From: JASGKO01 sp049840595
GTDB lineage: Bacteria > Verrucomicrobiota > Verrucomicrobiia > Chthoniobacterales > Chthoniobacteraceae
NCBI GenBank assembly: GCA_049840595.1
Contig: JASGKO010000034.1
Span: forward strand, 1 to 39,111
Reading direction: 5' to 3'
DNA length: 39,111 nucleotides
This document shows, piece after piece, positions 9,275 through 17,724 of this stretch (position 1 is its first letter; each line of letters begins with the position of its first letter). The notes under the pieces were generated by a model that was given only the letters and a program-made list of their open reading frames with translations, was not told where the DNA came from and ran no database searches. The translations under genes and the position numbers were made by a program.

Positions 9275-9970
9275 CTATCGGTCCCGCACGCAAGCCCAAG
9301 CGGGGCGACGACGAGGGGCAGCGAGCAAAGCGGCCATCGCCAGTATCAAGCCAGTGCTGGTCGGCTCGGGGGCCGCGATCAGATTGGTCGCCGCGCCGGT
9401 AATCCCGGTATTGATTGCCGAGCCCGCATCGGAGGTCAGGAAAAGTAGCTCATAGGCCGAGGTGCCATCGGCGGGCAGATACCAGGGCTGGCTGCCATCG
9501 CCATCGGTCGTGCCGCTTTCGTCGAGTGCGATGCTGCTGCGATAGGACCCGTAGGTCGTACCCAGCGCAATGGAGGTGCTGGAGGTGGTGAGCGTGGGAA
9601 ACCAGTAGAGAATTAGCGACGCCCCCTCCGTGACCGTGCTGGAAAGCGTAAGATCGATCAGCATGCGGAACTCCCCGGCGTCATCGGTGCCGCTATTGTT
9701 GCCATCCCCGCTGATCGCGGATTTGTAGAGAATGATATCGTCGCTGCCGCTCGAAATCGCGCTGCCCACGGTGAGCGAGGAACTGGTCGTGGGCGTGGTG
9801 AAGGTGGAATCCGACGTGCTCGCCACCAGCAGGAGGAGCCCGCTCCCATTCGTGATGAGGCTGCCGCTCGAATTTTTCAAGTAACCGCCGGCCAGTTCGA
9901 TGGTGACATCGGCGCGGGTCGCGGCGAGCAGGGCAAAAAAGGTCAGGGCAAGAGTGATCGGGAGTTTCAT
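9275..9970 (-). CDS. Secreted protein with PEP-CTERM sorting tail
   Basis: The 231-residue protein has an N-terminal signal peptide (MKLPITLALTFFALLAATRA) and a Ser/Thr/Gly-rich beta-type body. Its end is the PEP-CTERM triad: APEPTSTG, a hydrophobic stretch LILAMAALLAA, and an Arg-rich end. Proteins of this type are exported and sorted by an exosortase, usually to the outer surface or exopolymer. The start is 3 nt after the stop of the upstream TIGR02597 gene, so it ends a three-gene operon. No enzyme motif is visible and its function is not recognised. No exosortase gene is present in the window. Confidence 0.8.
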   Translation of the reverse strand: MKLPITLALTFFALLAATRADVTIELAGGYLKNSSGSLITNGSGLLLLVASTSDSTFTTPTTSSSLTVGSAISSGSDDIILYKSAISGDGNNSGTDDAGEFRMLIDLTLSSTVTEGASLILYWFPTLTTSSTSIALGTTYGSYRSSIALDESGTTDGDGSQPWYLPADGTSAYELLFLTSDAGSAINTGITGAATNLIAAPEPTSTGLILAMAALLAAPRRRPAWACVRDR

Positions 9971-9973
9971 GGT

Positions 9974-11061
9974 CTAATAGGTGTAGGGAGCGGGATTGAT
10001 CCAGAGGTCCGAAGCGCCGTCGGTGGTCTTGGCCTTGCGAATGAGCACTCCGGTGCCGGGGGTGAAAATCGCGTCGCTATTGTGGTTGCCGCTGCTGCCG
10101 AAGAGCCGCCAGGCGCCATTCTTGTAGAAATAGATTTTTGCCGGGGCCTTGTTCAGCTTCGCCTTCTTGTTGTTGAAGACGAGCAGCCGGTCGCCGGGCG
10201 TGCTGCCCGTGGTCTTGGTAAAGGCGCCGCTGCTCACGAGGCCGGATTCCTTGAGCGTCACCGCGACCGGCCGGGTGATGGCGACCGCATTATCCTGCCG
10301 CCCCGCCGTTTGGGTGGAGAGTGGGATCATCAACTGGTTCGTCACCACGCTGCCAGTGACGGTGAGACTCGTGGCGGTGGCCACTTGATTGCGCACGATG
10401 AAATAGATATCGGGATAAAGCACCACGTCGTCCTGCGTTGCCTGGGTACTGTCGCTGTCCAGCAGCCAGGTGGCGGTGGTGCTGGAGTAAAAATAAATGG
10501 CACTGGTCCCGAGATTCGTGCCGGTGCCGGTGTGATTGGGAATCCGGATTTGCGTCGCCTCCGTGCTGCCGGTGGTGGGGTTGACCCCTTCCCGCTGGGG
10601 AAGACGGTGCCGAGCGTCCAGTAGGGGATGATCTTCATCGCCGTGCCCGAGGTGATGGCCGAGACGTCGTCTCCATTGAGATCCACCGTCACGGAAGTGG
10701 TGTCGTTGTCCGTGATCGTATAATGATCGGCTCCTCCTTGTCTCCCCCCGGCGATGAACAGGTAGTAGGTATTCGTCTGCGCGCTGGAGTCGTATTTGAA
10801 CTGGCTGGCGGTGAACGAGGCCCCGCTGAAAGTCACCGTGCCCACACTGCCGGTCGTCACCACGTTCATCGTGCCCTCGCCCGTGTATTCGGGGGGACGG
10901 GTAAGCGGCATGGAGACGATGGTATCCGATTTTCCAAGGCAGGTGATGGTGACGAATCCGGTGGGAGCGTCGGCCACGCCGCCAGCCAGCGTGGGGGTGG
11001 AAAGCGAGGCCATGGCGATCCCGGTTCCCGCGGCGAGCAGGAGGAGTGAGCGGTGCGACAT
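9974..11061 (-). CDS. TIGR02597-family secreted protein, paralogue B, one frameshift
   Basis: A signal peptide (LLLLAAGTGIAMASLSTPTLA) is followed by the family pattern: PTGFVTITCLGKSDTIVSMP, YYLFIAGG, DLNGDDVSAI, KIIPYWTLGTVFPSG, and at the end GTGVLIRKAKTTDGAS with the tail PAPYTY. A missing G in the run near 10596-10600 shifts the frame; restoring it gives FPSGEGVNPTTG, parallel to paralogue A. TIGR02597 is known as a lineage-specific paralogous family of Verrucomicrobia with no assigned function. Four nucleotides separate its ATG from the stop of paralogue A, and DNA identity between the two is clearly high (for example around GCCGAGACGTCGTCTCC), so this is a tandem duplication. Confidence 0.82.
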
Positions 11062-11065
11062 AAGC

Positions 11066-12144
11066 TTAGTAGGTAAAGGGCACGGGGTTCGTCCAAATCA
11101 CCGAGGCGCCGGCGCTGGTCTTGGCCTTGCGGATGATCACGCCCGTGCCCGGGGTGAACACTTGCGTCCGTTCCAAAGGTGCCGGTGCTGCCCGATTTCC
11201 GCCATCCGCTGGCGTAGTAATAGACTGTCGAGGCGGCCTTGTTCAGCTTGGCCGTGGTGTTGTCAAAGACGAGTAGCCGGTCGGTGATCGCAAAGCTGCT
11301 GGAACTCTTGAACGCCCCGCTGCTGATCAGGCCGGAATCCGCGAGCGTGACCGTGGTCGGCAGGCCGATCGCCACGTAATTGTCCTGCTTGCCGCCGGTG
11401 CGGGTAGTGAGCGGCAGCATCAGTTGCGTGGTGATGAGATTCCCCGTGGCGGTGAGGGTGGTCGTCGCCGAGGTGTTGTTGCGGACGGTGAAATAATTGT
11501 CCGGGTAAAGGATCACGTCATCCTGTGAGGTGGTGCTGCCCGATTTCACCCAGTGGGCTGTCGAGCTGGAATAGTAATAAACTGCCGAGCTGGCGAGGTT
11601 GATGCCTGCATCCGAGGTGTTTGGAATGATCACCTGCGTCGCCACCGTAAAGCCGGTGGTGGCGGTCACTCCGCTTCCGCTGGGGAATACCGTCCCCAGC
11701 GTCCAATACGGAATGATCTTCATGGTGGTCCCCGAGGTCATCGCCGAGACGTCGTCTCCGTTCAGATCCACGGTCACGGTGGTGGTGCTGTTATCCGTGA
11801 TCGTATAGTAGCTGCCCGCCTTCGTGCCCGAGGCGACGAAGAGGTAGTAGGTATTCGTCTGGCTGCTGGAGTCGTATTTGTAAGCACTGGTGGTGAAGGA
11901 GGCGCTGCTGAAGGTCACCATGCCCACACTGCCGCTGGTGATCACACTCATCGTTCCGCTGCCCACGTAAACCGGCACCCGCGTCACTGGCATGGAGACA
12001 ATCGTATCCGAGCTGCCGAGGCAGGAAATGGTGACGAAGCCCGAGGGCGAATCCGCCACGGCTCCCGCCCGCACGGAGAGCCCACTCGTCATCCGACCAG
12101 CGCCGCGAGCAAAAGGGAGGGAGAGCAAAGGGTTTTTTTGTCAT
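11066..12144 (-). CDS. TIGR02597-family secreted protein, paralogue A, frameshifts at both ends
   Basis: The core reads PSGFVTISCLGSSDTIVSMP, YYLFVASG, DLNGDDVSAM and KIIPYWTLGTVFPSG, parallel to paralogue B. Near 11160 a frameshift replaces the C-terminus; the other frame gives FTPGTGVIIRKAKTSAGAS and ends with VPFTY and TAA at 11066. At the N-terminus the start is probably ATG 12144 (MTKK...). A hydrophobic signal peptide (LLLAALVG) is split between frames, so one or more indels lie in the A7 and C-rich runs near 12095-12140. It is the first gene of a three-gene secreted-protein operon. Function is unknown. Confidence 0.78.
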
Positions 12145-12166
12145 GCTTCGCAATCTGCAACCCCGG

Positions 12167-12205
12167 TGTAAGAATCTAATGAGAAGCGGGCCGAATAATT
12201 GTAAG
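12167..12205. promoter_or_regulatory. Paired TGTAAG words upstream of TIGR02597 operon (possible response-regulator site)
   Basis: TGTAAGAA occurs at 12167 and again at 12200, 33 bp apart, between the divergent TIGR02597-A and ynfA starts. The reverse complement CTTACAA occurs twice, 32 bp apart, at 15101 and 15133 in front of the response-regulator gene. CpxR-type regulators bind tandem GTAAA-like words, so these are candidate sites for the adjacent regulator. This is inferred from pattern only. Confidence 0.35.
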
Positions 12206-12220
12206 AAACGTGTAATTATT
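12194..12220. promoter_or_regulatory. AT-rich inverted repeat in a divergent promoter region
   Basis: AATAATT and AATTATT form perfect 7-bp arms around a 13-nt centre in otherwise GC-rich DNA. The position between two divergent genes suits an operator or promoter element, but no regulator can be assigned. Confidence 0.35.
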
Positions 12221-12311
12221 GGCGCGCCGCGACGGTGAGAGGAGTTTCAATCCCTTCGGCTTTTCATTTCGAGGCGTGCATCGGCGGCCGGCTGTGCTAC
12301 GGTGGCGGCCC

Positions 12312-12643
12312 GTGAAATCCATTCTCGTTTTCTGTCTCGCGGCGCTTTGTGAAATTGGCGGCTGTTTCAGCTTCTGGGCCTGGACCCGGCAACATCGTTC
12401 CGCGGGATGGATCCTGCCGGGGCTGGTGAGTCTCGTCCTTTTTGCCTGGCTCTTGACCCGCGTGGATGCCTCCTTTGCCGGTCGCGCGTTTACTATGCCG
12501 CTTACGGAGGCATCTATATTGCGGCGTCCCTGCTCTGGATGTGGACGGTGGAGCATACGGCACCGGACCGTTTCGACCTCATCGGCGCGGCCTGCTGCCT
12601 GGTGGGGACGGGCGTCATCCTTTTTGCGCCCCGGTTGCAGTAG
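12312..12643 (+). CDS. ynfA: YnfA family (UPF0060) small membrane protein, one frameshift
   Basis: From GTG 12312 the protein reads VKSILVFCLAALCEIGGCFSFWAW, then PGLVSLVLFAWLLTRVDASFAGR. After a frameshift near 12485 it continues VYYAAYGGIYIAASLLWMW and DLIGAACCLVGTGVILFAP. These are the four membrane helices of YnfA, including the family words ALCEIxGCF and AAYGGxY. Total length is about 109 residues, as in E. coli YnfA. The break is explained by two extra bases in CGCGCG. The family consists of inner-membrane proteins related in fold to small multidrug transporters, with unsettled function. It converges on the histidine kinase gene with only 6 nt between stops. Confidence 0.85.
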
Positions 12644-12649
12644 ATGGCC

Positions 12650-14320
12650 TCAGGCGCGCTTCAACTGGAAGGTGATGCGCAATCCCTGCGGCGCGACATT
12701 TTCCACCGCGACCTGCCCGCCGCAGGCTTCGATGCAGCTTTTCACAATCGCCAGCCCGAGCCCGGTGCCGCCGGTCTCGCGGGTGCGCGCGCTCTCGGGG
12801 CGATAGAAGGGCTCGAAAAGATGGTCGAGCGACTCGGGCGGCGCGCCGGGGCCCTGATCGGCGATGGCGAGCTGCAGTGATGCGTGGAATCGTCGTACTC
12901 CTGGGCCGCGATGCGGATCAGTCCCTGCCTTTCCGGCGTAGCGCAGGGAATTGCGGACTACATTGGAAAGTGCGCAGAACAAGAGCTGGTAGTCGCCGAG
13001 CGCGCATAGCGAATCGGGGATCTCCACCTGCAAATCCGTGCTCTCCGCCTCGATGGCGGCAACATCGAGCACCAGCTCGCGCAGGGGCACGGGTTGTAGC
13101 TGGATATTCCGCTCGCGCAGCCCCGCTTTGCTGAAGGAGAGCAGGTTCTGCACGATCTCCGACATGAGCCGAACCTCGGAGAGCGCCTTTTGCACATAAG
13201 GTGCGCCTTCGTTTGCATGGCGCTGCTCCAGGATGCTCAGCGACCATCTTCAAGCCGGGCGAGCGGGGAGAGCAGTTCGTGTGCGGTGTCGCCGAGGAAG
13301 CGCTTCTGTCCCTTGGTGAAGCCTTCGAGGCGGATTGCCATTTCGTGAATGGAATGGCTCAGGTGATCGGGAGCCGATCGCCGCGCTGGCTGATGAGCGG
13401 CGGCTCGAAATTGCCCTGCGCGATCTTCTCCGCCGCGCCCTTCATCCGCAGATACCTCTCGGGTGAGCCGGTGTACCAAGGGGAACCACAGCAACGCGGA
13501 GAACCGAGCACGACACGCGTTCACGAAGATCAGCCACGGTTTATAGTCGAAAAACAGGCCGCCCCCGCTCAGGGAATTGGAGGCAAAGATGAGCTAACGT
13601 GCGGGCGCATCGCCGTAGGGTTTCGGTAGGTAAATTTCGCCAAGAAAGACGCCGCCCCAGTAGGTGCGGGGGCCGGAGGTGGTGAGCATGAATTTCTGAA
13701 ACGGCATGGAGAGCTTGGGCGTCTGCGGGGGTTGCTGGCTGGGGCCGCCGTGGAATTCACCGCCGGGTCCACTGGGGCCGGCCGTCGTTCCATTCGGCGC
13801 ACCGGGGCCGGCATCGGAGCCATTGGGTGCACCCGGTCCACCGGGGCCTCCCGGGTCCACCAGGGCCTTCATGGTCGCCGGGTCCACCGGGCTGTCCATG
13901 ATCCGGGGCGTTTCCCGATGGGGGTGTCGGCGGCTTGTCCCCTGTCGGAGCGTGGAGATCGCCGCGCCGCACATCATGTTCAAAGATTACTTTGCGCATC
14001 TCGGGGGGAAGCTCGCCGACATCTCCGGCGATGAAGTGGCCGTTGTTGCGGAAGAGCGCGGTCCGCACCCCCTGCTTGCGCCAGGCGGTGGTGGCGGTCT
14101 CCAGGGCCGAGGTCCACTGCGCTTCGGGCAGTTGCTGCAATTGCAGCGCGAGCGGCTCGGCGATGGCCTCCAGTCGCTCGCCGGCGGAGCCCGCCAGCAA
14201 CGAGTTGATCCCCACCCGGAACTGGATGCGCAGGAACAGCAGAAGAATCCCCGCTGCCACCAGCAGGTTGAGAAAAAAGCAGGCCAGAATCTTCCAGCGC
14301 AACGGAAAGGAGGCTCTCAT
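12650..14320 (-). CDS. Sensor histidine kinase (CpxA-like), multiple frameshifts
   Basis: ATG 14320 starts MRASFPLRWKILACFFLNLL with a membrane helix through LLVAAGILLLFL, then a sensor region. From about 13900 to 13750 the sensor becomes a collagen-like run of Gly-Pro-Gly triplets. A second membrane helix (near 13480-13510), HAMP-like text (AEKIAQGNFEPPL in another frame), the H box FLGDTAHELLSPLARLE (His codon at 13279-13281), the N box NVVRNSLRYAG, and the G boxes ADQGPGAPP and GTGLGLAIVKSC follow. At least six indels and an in-frame TAG at 13594 break it. It would autophosphorylate on His and pass phosphate to the adjacent regulator, whose gene ends 16 nt upstream. All catalytic boxes are present, so sequencing error is likelier than decay. 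Confidence 0.8.
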
Positions 14321-14336
14321 TACCGGGAAAAGGGCG

Positions 14337-15056
14337 CTACATCGGCGGCGAGTTGGGATCCACCAGCATGTAGCCGGCCGAGCGGACGGTGCGGATGAAA
14401 CGGGGTTGCCTCGGGTCGTCCCCAAGCTTTTTGCGCAGGGCGGAAATCTGGACGTCGATCGCCCGGTCGAAGATTTCGTATTCGCGATCGCGAATTTCCG
14501 CCAGCAGGTGGTCGCGGGTTTTCACCCGGCCCTTCGCCTTGGCGAGGGAAAGCAGGATTTCATACTCGCCCGGGGTGAGGACGAGCCGGTCCGCGCCGAG
14601 CGTGACGATCCGGGCCGAGGTGTTGATCCGCAGTTCCGCAATGATGATTTCGTCGGCGGTCTCCTCGGGTGTTGCTTTGTTGGCGGCGAGGGCCGCGCGG
14701 CGGGTGATCGCATGCAGGCGGGCCAGTAACTGCCGGGTCGAGGCGCCCTTGGGCAGGTAGTCGTCGGCACCGATTTCCAGCCCCACGATCTGGTCGGCTT
14801 CGTCGCCGCGGGCGGTCAGCATCAGCACCGGCACGTCGCTTTGCTGGCGGATTTGCCGGAGCACTTCGAAGCCGTTCAGCCCGGGGAGCATGACGTCGAG
14901 GATGATGGCGAGCCACGGCTCCGCCAGGGTGCGTTCGATGCCCGCCGGGCCGGTGTGGGCCGCGCCGACGGCATAGCCAAACGGCGCCAGATAATCCCGA
15001 ACCAGGGCGCAAAACTCACGGTCGTCATCGATGATGAGAATATTCGTCTTGCTCAT
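14337..15056 (-). CDS. OmpR/PhoB-family response regulator (CpxR-like)
   Basis: The 239-residue protein has an intact receiver domain: acidic pocket D10-D12, phospho-acceptor D54 in LDVMLPGLNG, T81 and K103. It also has a winged-helix DNA-binding domain ending with DVQISALRKKLGDD and FIRTVRSAGYML. The residue after the switch lysine is Gly (PKGAS) instead of the near-universal Pro. The kinase follows 16 nt downstream. The divergent 122-nt region in front holds two CTTACAA words, consistent with autoregulation. The signal sensed is unknown. Confidence 0.9.
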   Translation of the reverse strand: MSKTNILIIDDDREFCALVRDYLAPFGYAVGAAHTGPAGIERTLAEPWLAIILDVMLPGLNGFEVLRQIRQQSDVPVLMLTARGDEADQIVGLEIGADDYLPKGASTRQLLARLHAITRRAALAANKATPEETADEIIIAELRINTSARIVTLGADRLVLTPGEYEILLSLAKAKGRVKTRDHLLAEIRDREYEIFDRAIDVQISALRKKLGDDPRQPRFIRTVRSAGYMLVDPNSPPM

Positions 15057-15100
15057 AAGAGACGGGAGGCGCGGGCGTGAACGATAAATATTACCATTTC

Positions 15101-15139
15101 CTTACAACTTTCCCTAGTTTGTTTATCAGGCTCTTACAA
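15101..15139. promoter_or_regulatory. Paired CTTACAA words in divergent promoter of response regulator and dioxygenase
   Basis: CTTACAA at 15101-15107 and 15133-15139 lies in an AT-rich 122-nt gap between the regulator (minus) and the dioxygenase (plus). The 32-bp spacing places both on one DNA face. The same word in reverse complement is paired upstream of the TIGR02597 operon. It may be an autoregulatory site of the regulator. Confidence 0.4.
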
Positions 15140-15178
15140 AGGGAATTTAGGTTGGGGTTAATTCAACCGTTTAACGTC

Positions 15179-16198
15179 ATGAACAACGAGCCCCAACCTT
15201 TCCACATCCCCCTCGACCGCCGCCGCTTCCTCAAGAGCCTTGCTCTGGCCTCGGCCGGGTTTACGCTGCCGGGCTATCTGGCCGAGGCCCTGACGATTGC
15301 GCCCTCGGTGACCCAGGGGCCGTATTACCCCCTGGCGAATAACATTCCGCTGGATGACGACAACGACCTCGTGTTGCTCAACGACAGCACCACCGCGGCC
15401 AGTGGCATCATCACCTACCTCACCGGCACGGTGCTCGACAGCAGCGGCAACCCGATCAAGAACGCCCTCGTCGAGATCTGGCATGCCGATACCAATGGCA
15501 ACTACATCTACTCCTCCTCCAGTACCCGCAACTCGGCGGCGGATTCCAATTTCCAGGGCTTCGGCCAGTTCCTCACCGGCTCCAGTGGCGCCTACAAGTT
15601 CCGCACCATCAAGGCCGGGCTCTATACGGGGAGAACGCGACATTACCACCTGGCCGTGACCATTCCCGGGCAGGCGACCCGCTATTGCACGCAGCTTTTC
15701 TGGCCAGGCACGCAATACACCAGCAGCGGCACTGCGTGGAGCACGCAGAATAGCGGCGACACCATCTACTCCTCGCTCACGACCGCGCAGAAGACGGCGG
15801 TCACAATCACCTACGCCTCCACCGGCCTCTCCGATAGCTCGGTGACGGGGAACTTCGATTTTGTAGTGGGTCTCACCCCGACCGATCCCACTTATCCGAA
15901 CAGCGGCAGCCTGCTCACCCAGGGCACGGTCGTCTCCGGCCCCAGTAGCACCACCCGCTTCATGGTCACCTTCCCAGCCTACACAAACTATTGCTACGAA
16001 GTGTACGGCAATCCCACCCTGGCGGATACGACCTGGCGCGCCCTGCCGTTTTCGCTGACGCAGACCGGCACGATCGACCGTAATCGCTATGTCGCCACCA
16101 GTGACGGCTCGCTGAGCCTCTATCTCGCGGAATCGGCGACGAAGGATTTTTACAAGGTTTCCTACCGCATCCCCGGGGCCAATACGGGCACCCCTTAA
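15179..16198 (+). CDS. Tat-exported intradiol ring-cleavage dioxygenase-like protein
   Basis: The 339-residue protein starts at ATG 15179, which places a twin-arginine signal (DRRRFLKS, residues 13-20) near the N-terminus. The intradiol fold is shown by LTGTVLDSSGNPIKNALVEI and WHADTNGNY (Tyr109), then FRTIKAGLYTGRTRHYH with Tyr149, His155 and His157. These four supply the non-haem Fe(III) ligands of catechol/protocatechuate dioxygenases. The loop between the second Tyr and first His is short, as in the YPGRTPHIH branch. After residue 265 a C-terminal beta-type extension (YCYEVYGNPTLADTTWRALP, ending FYKVSYRI) resembles tails of many Verrucomicrobial secreted proteins. The likely role is extracytoplasmic cleavage of a catechol-type aromatic; the substrate is unknown. 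Confidence 0.8.
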   Translation: MNNEPQPFHIPLDRRRFLKSLALASAGFTLPGYLAEALTIAPSVTQGPYYPLANNIPLDDDNDLVLLNDSTTAASGIITYLTGTVLDSSGNPIKNALVEIWHADTNGNYIYSSSSTRNSAADSNFQGFGQFLTGSSGAYKFRTIKAGLYTGRTRHYHLAVTIPGQATRYCTQLFWPGTQYTSSGTAWSTQNSGDTIYSSLTTAQKTAVTITYASTGLSDSSVTGNFDFVVGLTPTDPTYPNSGSLLTQGTVVSGPSSTTRFMVTFPAYTNYCYEVYGNPTLADTTWRALPFSLTQTGTIDRNRYVATSDGSLSLYLAESATKDFYKVSYRIPGANTGTP

Positions 16199-16297
16199 GC
16201 CGATGAACGCCATCCTCAGCATCGGGCGGAGAAGGCCCGGCATCGCGGCGGCGCGGGAAGCCCTTGGCAAGTACGTTCTGCGCTCTATGCTGGCACC

Positions 16298-17057
16298 GTG
16301 GCCATTCCAAACCTCTACGAAACCGACCGCCTGCTCTCCGAGTATCTCCTGTTCCACTACGGGTACCGCCGCCGATACCTTCACCGGCGACTGGCGGCTC
16401 CCGTGGGAGCCGCCGCTGCATTTCCCGGCGCGCTGTGTGAGCGAGGGCTTCGATTTCGTGACCCTGTCGGCCCAGGCCCGGGCCCTGGATATCGGCTGTG
16501 CGGTGGGGCGGGCGAGCTTCGAGCTGGCTCGCTATTGCGAGCAGGTGGTGGGGATCGATTTTTCGCAAAAATTCATCAGCGCCGCGCAGAAGCTGCAGGA
16601 GAGCGGCGAGGGAACGTTTGAGCGGCTGGAGGAAGGAGCGCAGACGACGACGTGTACGGTGCGGGTGGATGAGACGATCGACCGCTCACGCGTCGCGTTT
16701 GAAACGGGCGACGCGATGCACCTTCGCGAGGATCTCGGGCACTTCGATGCCGTGCTGGCGGCGAATCTGATGTGCCGCCTGCCCGAGCCCGCGCTCTTTT
16801 TGCAACGGCTGCCCGTGCTGGTCAAAGCCGGGGGGCAACTGGTCATCACCACGCCCTGCACCTGGATGGAAGAATTCACGCCTCGCGAAAACTGGCTGTG
16901 CCATGATGCGTGCTCGACCCTCGACGGCCTGCGCGCGCACCTCGATGGCACCTTTGAACTGGTGCGCACGGTGGACTTGCCGTTTCTGCTGCGGGAGCAT
17001 CGGCGGAAATTCCAGCTCACCGTGGCGCAAGCCAGCGTATGGCGGCGCCGGGGTTGA
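16298..17057 (+). CDS. Putative 4-mercaptohistidine N1-methyltransferase (OvoA C-terminal-like), one frameshift
   Basis: From GTG 16298 it begins MAIPNLYETDRLLSEYLLFH. An extra T near 16363 shifts the frame; without it the text continues HYGTAADTFTGDWRLPWEPP and FPARCVSE. The SAM motif is ALDIGCAVGRASFELA, followed by GIDFSQKFI, FDAVLAANLMCRLPEP, EEFTPRENWL and a REHRRKFQLTVAQASVW end. This matches the methyltransferase domain that forms the C-terminal part of OvoA in ovothiol synthesis (family TIGR04345). Here it stands alone with no sulfoxide synthase domain in the window. It would methylate 4-mercaptohistidine or a similar imidazole; the actual substrate is inferred. A TPMT-like gene follows 41 nt downstream. 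Confidence 0.8.
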
Positions 17058-17098
17058 TCCTCGTTGCATTCGACCCGGACTGGGGAGATTCTTGGTCC

Positions 17099-17680
17099 AT
17101 GACTGACTGGGAAGCTCGTTACCAAAATCACGACATGCCCTGGGAAAAGGGTGCCCCTTCACCGGGATTGGTGGATTTCCTGGGGACTCAACCATTGCAA
17201 GGCCGCATCCTCGTGCCCGGATGTGGATTTGGGCACGATGTGAGGGCCATCGCCACGACGGAGAATGAGGTGGTGGGGCTCGATCTTGCGCCTTCGGCGG
17301 TGGAGGCGGCGCGGGAGCAAGTTGCCCGCCATGGTGAACGCTACGTGCTGGGCGATTTGTTTGCCTTGCCGGAGGATTGGGCGGGCACGTTCGACTGGGT
17401 ATTCGAGCATACCTGTTTCTGCGCCATTGATCCGGCAATGCGCGCGACCTATGTGGAGAGCGTGGCGCGGGCGCTCAAGCCGGGCGGGCATCTGCTCGCC
17501 GTTTTCTTCCTCAACCCCGATCTGGAGCCCGGCCACTACGGCCCACCCTTTGGGGTCGGGGAGGCGGAACTGGACGCCAGCTTTGCACCGCATTTTACCG
17601 TTCTTCGCCAGTGGACGCCTGATCATGCCTATCCCGACCGCGGCGGTCGGGAGCAGATGCGGCTGTTGCGACGGCACTGA
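17099..17680 (+). CDS. TPMT-family SAM-dependent methyltransferase
   Basis: The 193-residue protein starts at ATG 17099 with TDWEARYQNHDMPWEKGAPS, the WxxRY...PWxxG opening of thiopurine methyltransferase-family enzymes. The SAM-binding motif is ILVPGCGFGHDV, followed by VVGLDLAP, FDWVFEHTCFCAI and a PGGHLLAVFF strand. In bacteria such enzymes methylate sulfur, selenium or halide substrates, and the family name does not fix the substrate. It follows the OvoA-like methyltransferase at 41 nt, so the two may be co-transcribed; a joint role in thiol chemistry is only a guess. The gene is intact. Confidence 0.82.
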   Translation: MTDWEARYQNHDMPWEKGAPSPGLVDFLGTQPLQGRILVPGCGFGHDVRAIATTENEVVGLDLAPSAVEAAREQVARHGERYVLGDLFALPEDWAGTFDWVFEHTCFCAIDPAMRATYVESVARALKPGGHLLAVFFLNPDLEPGHYGPPFGVGEAELDASFAPHFTVLRQWTPDHAYPDRGGREQMRLLRRH

Positions 17681-17724
17681 TTAGGGTTTGTCAAAACGCC
17701 GGTAAAGGCGTATGCAAAAGGGGT

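Noticed and set aside
13594..13596. Stop-codon readthrough at the in-frame TAG in the histidine kinase
   Set aside because: Several frameshifts lie within 300 nt on either side; error is the simpler reading.
15158..16384. 408-codon minus-strand frame
   Set aside because: Shadow of the Tat-exported dioxygenase gene.
17695..17710. Terminator after the TPMT-like gene (ACGCC-GGTAAA-GGCGT)
   Set aside because: A 5-bp stem without a T run is too weak to call.
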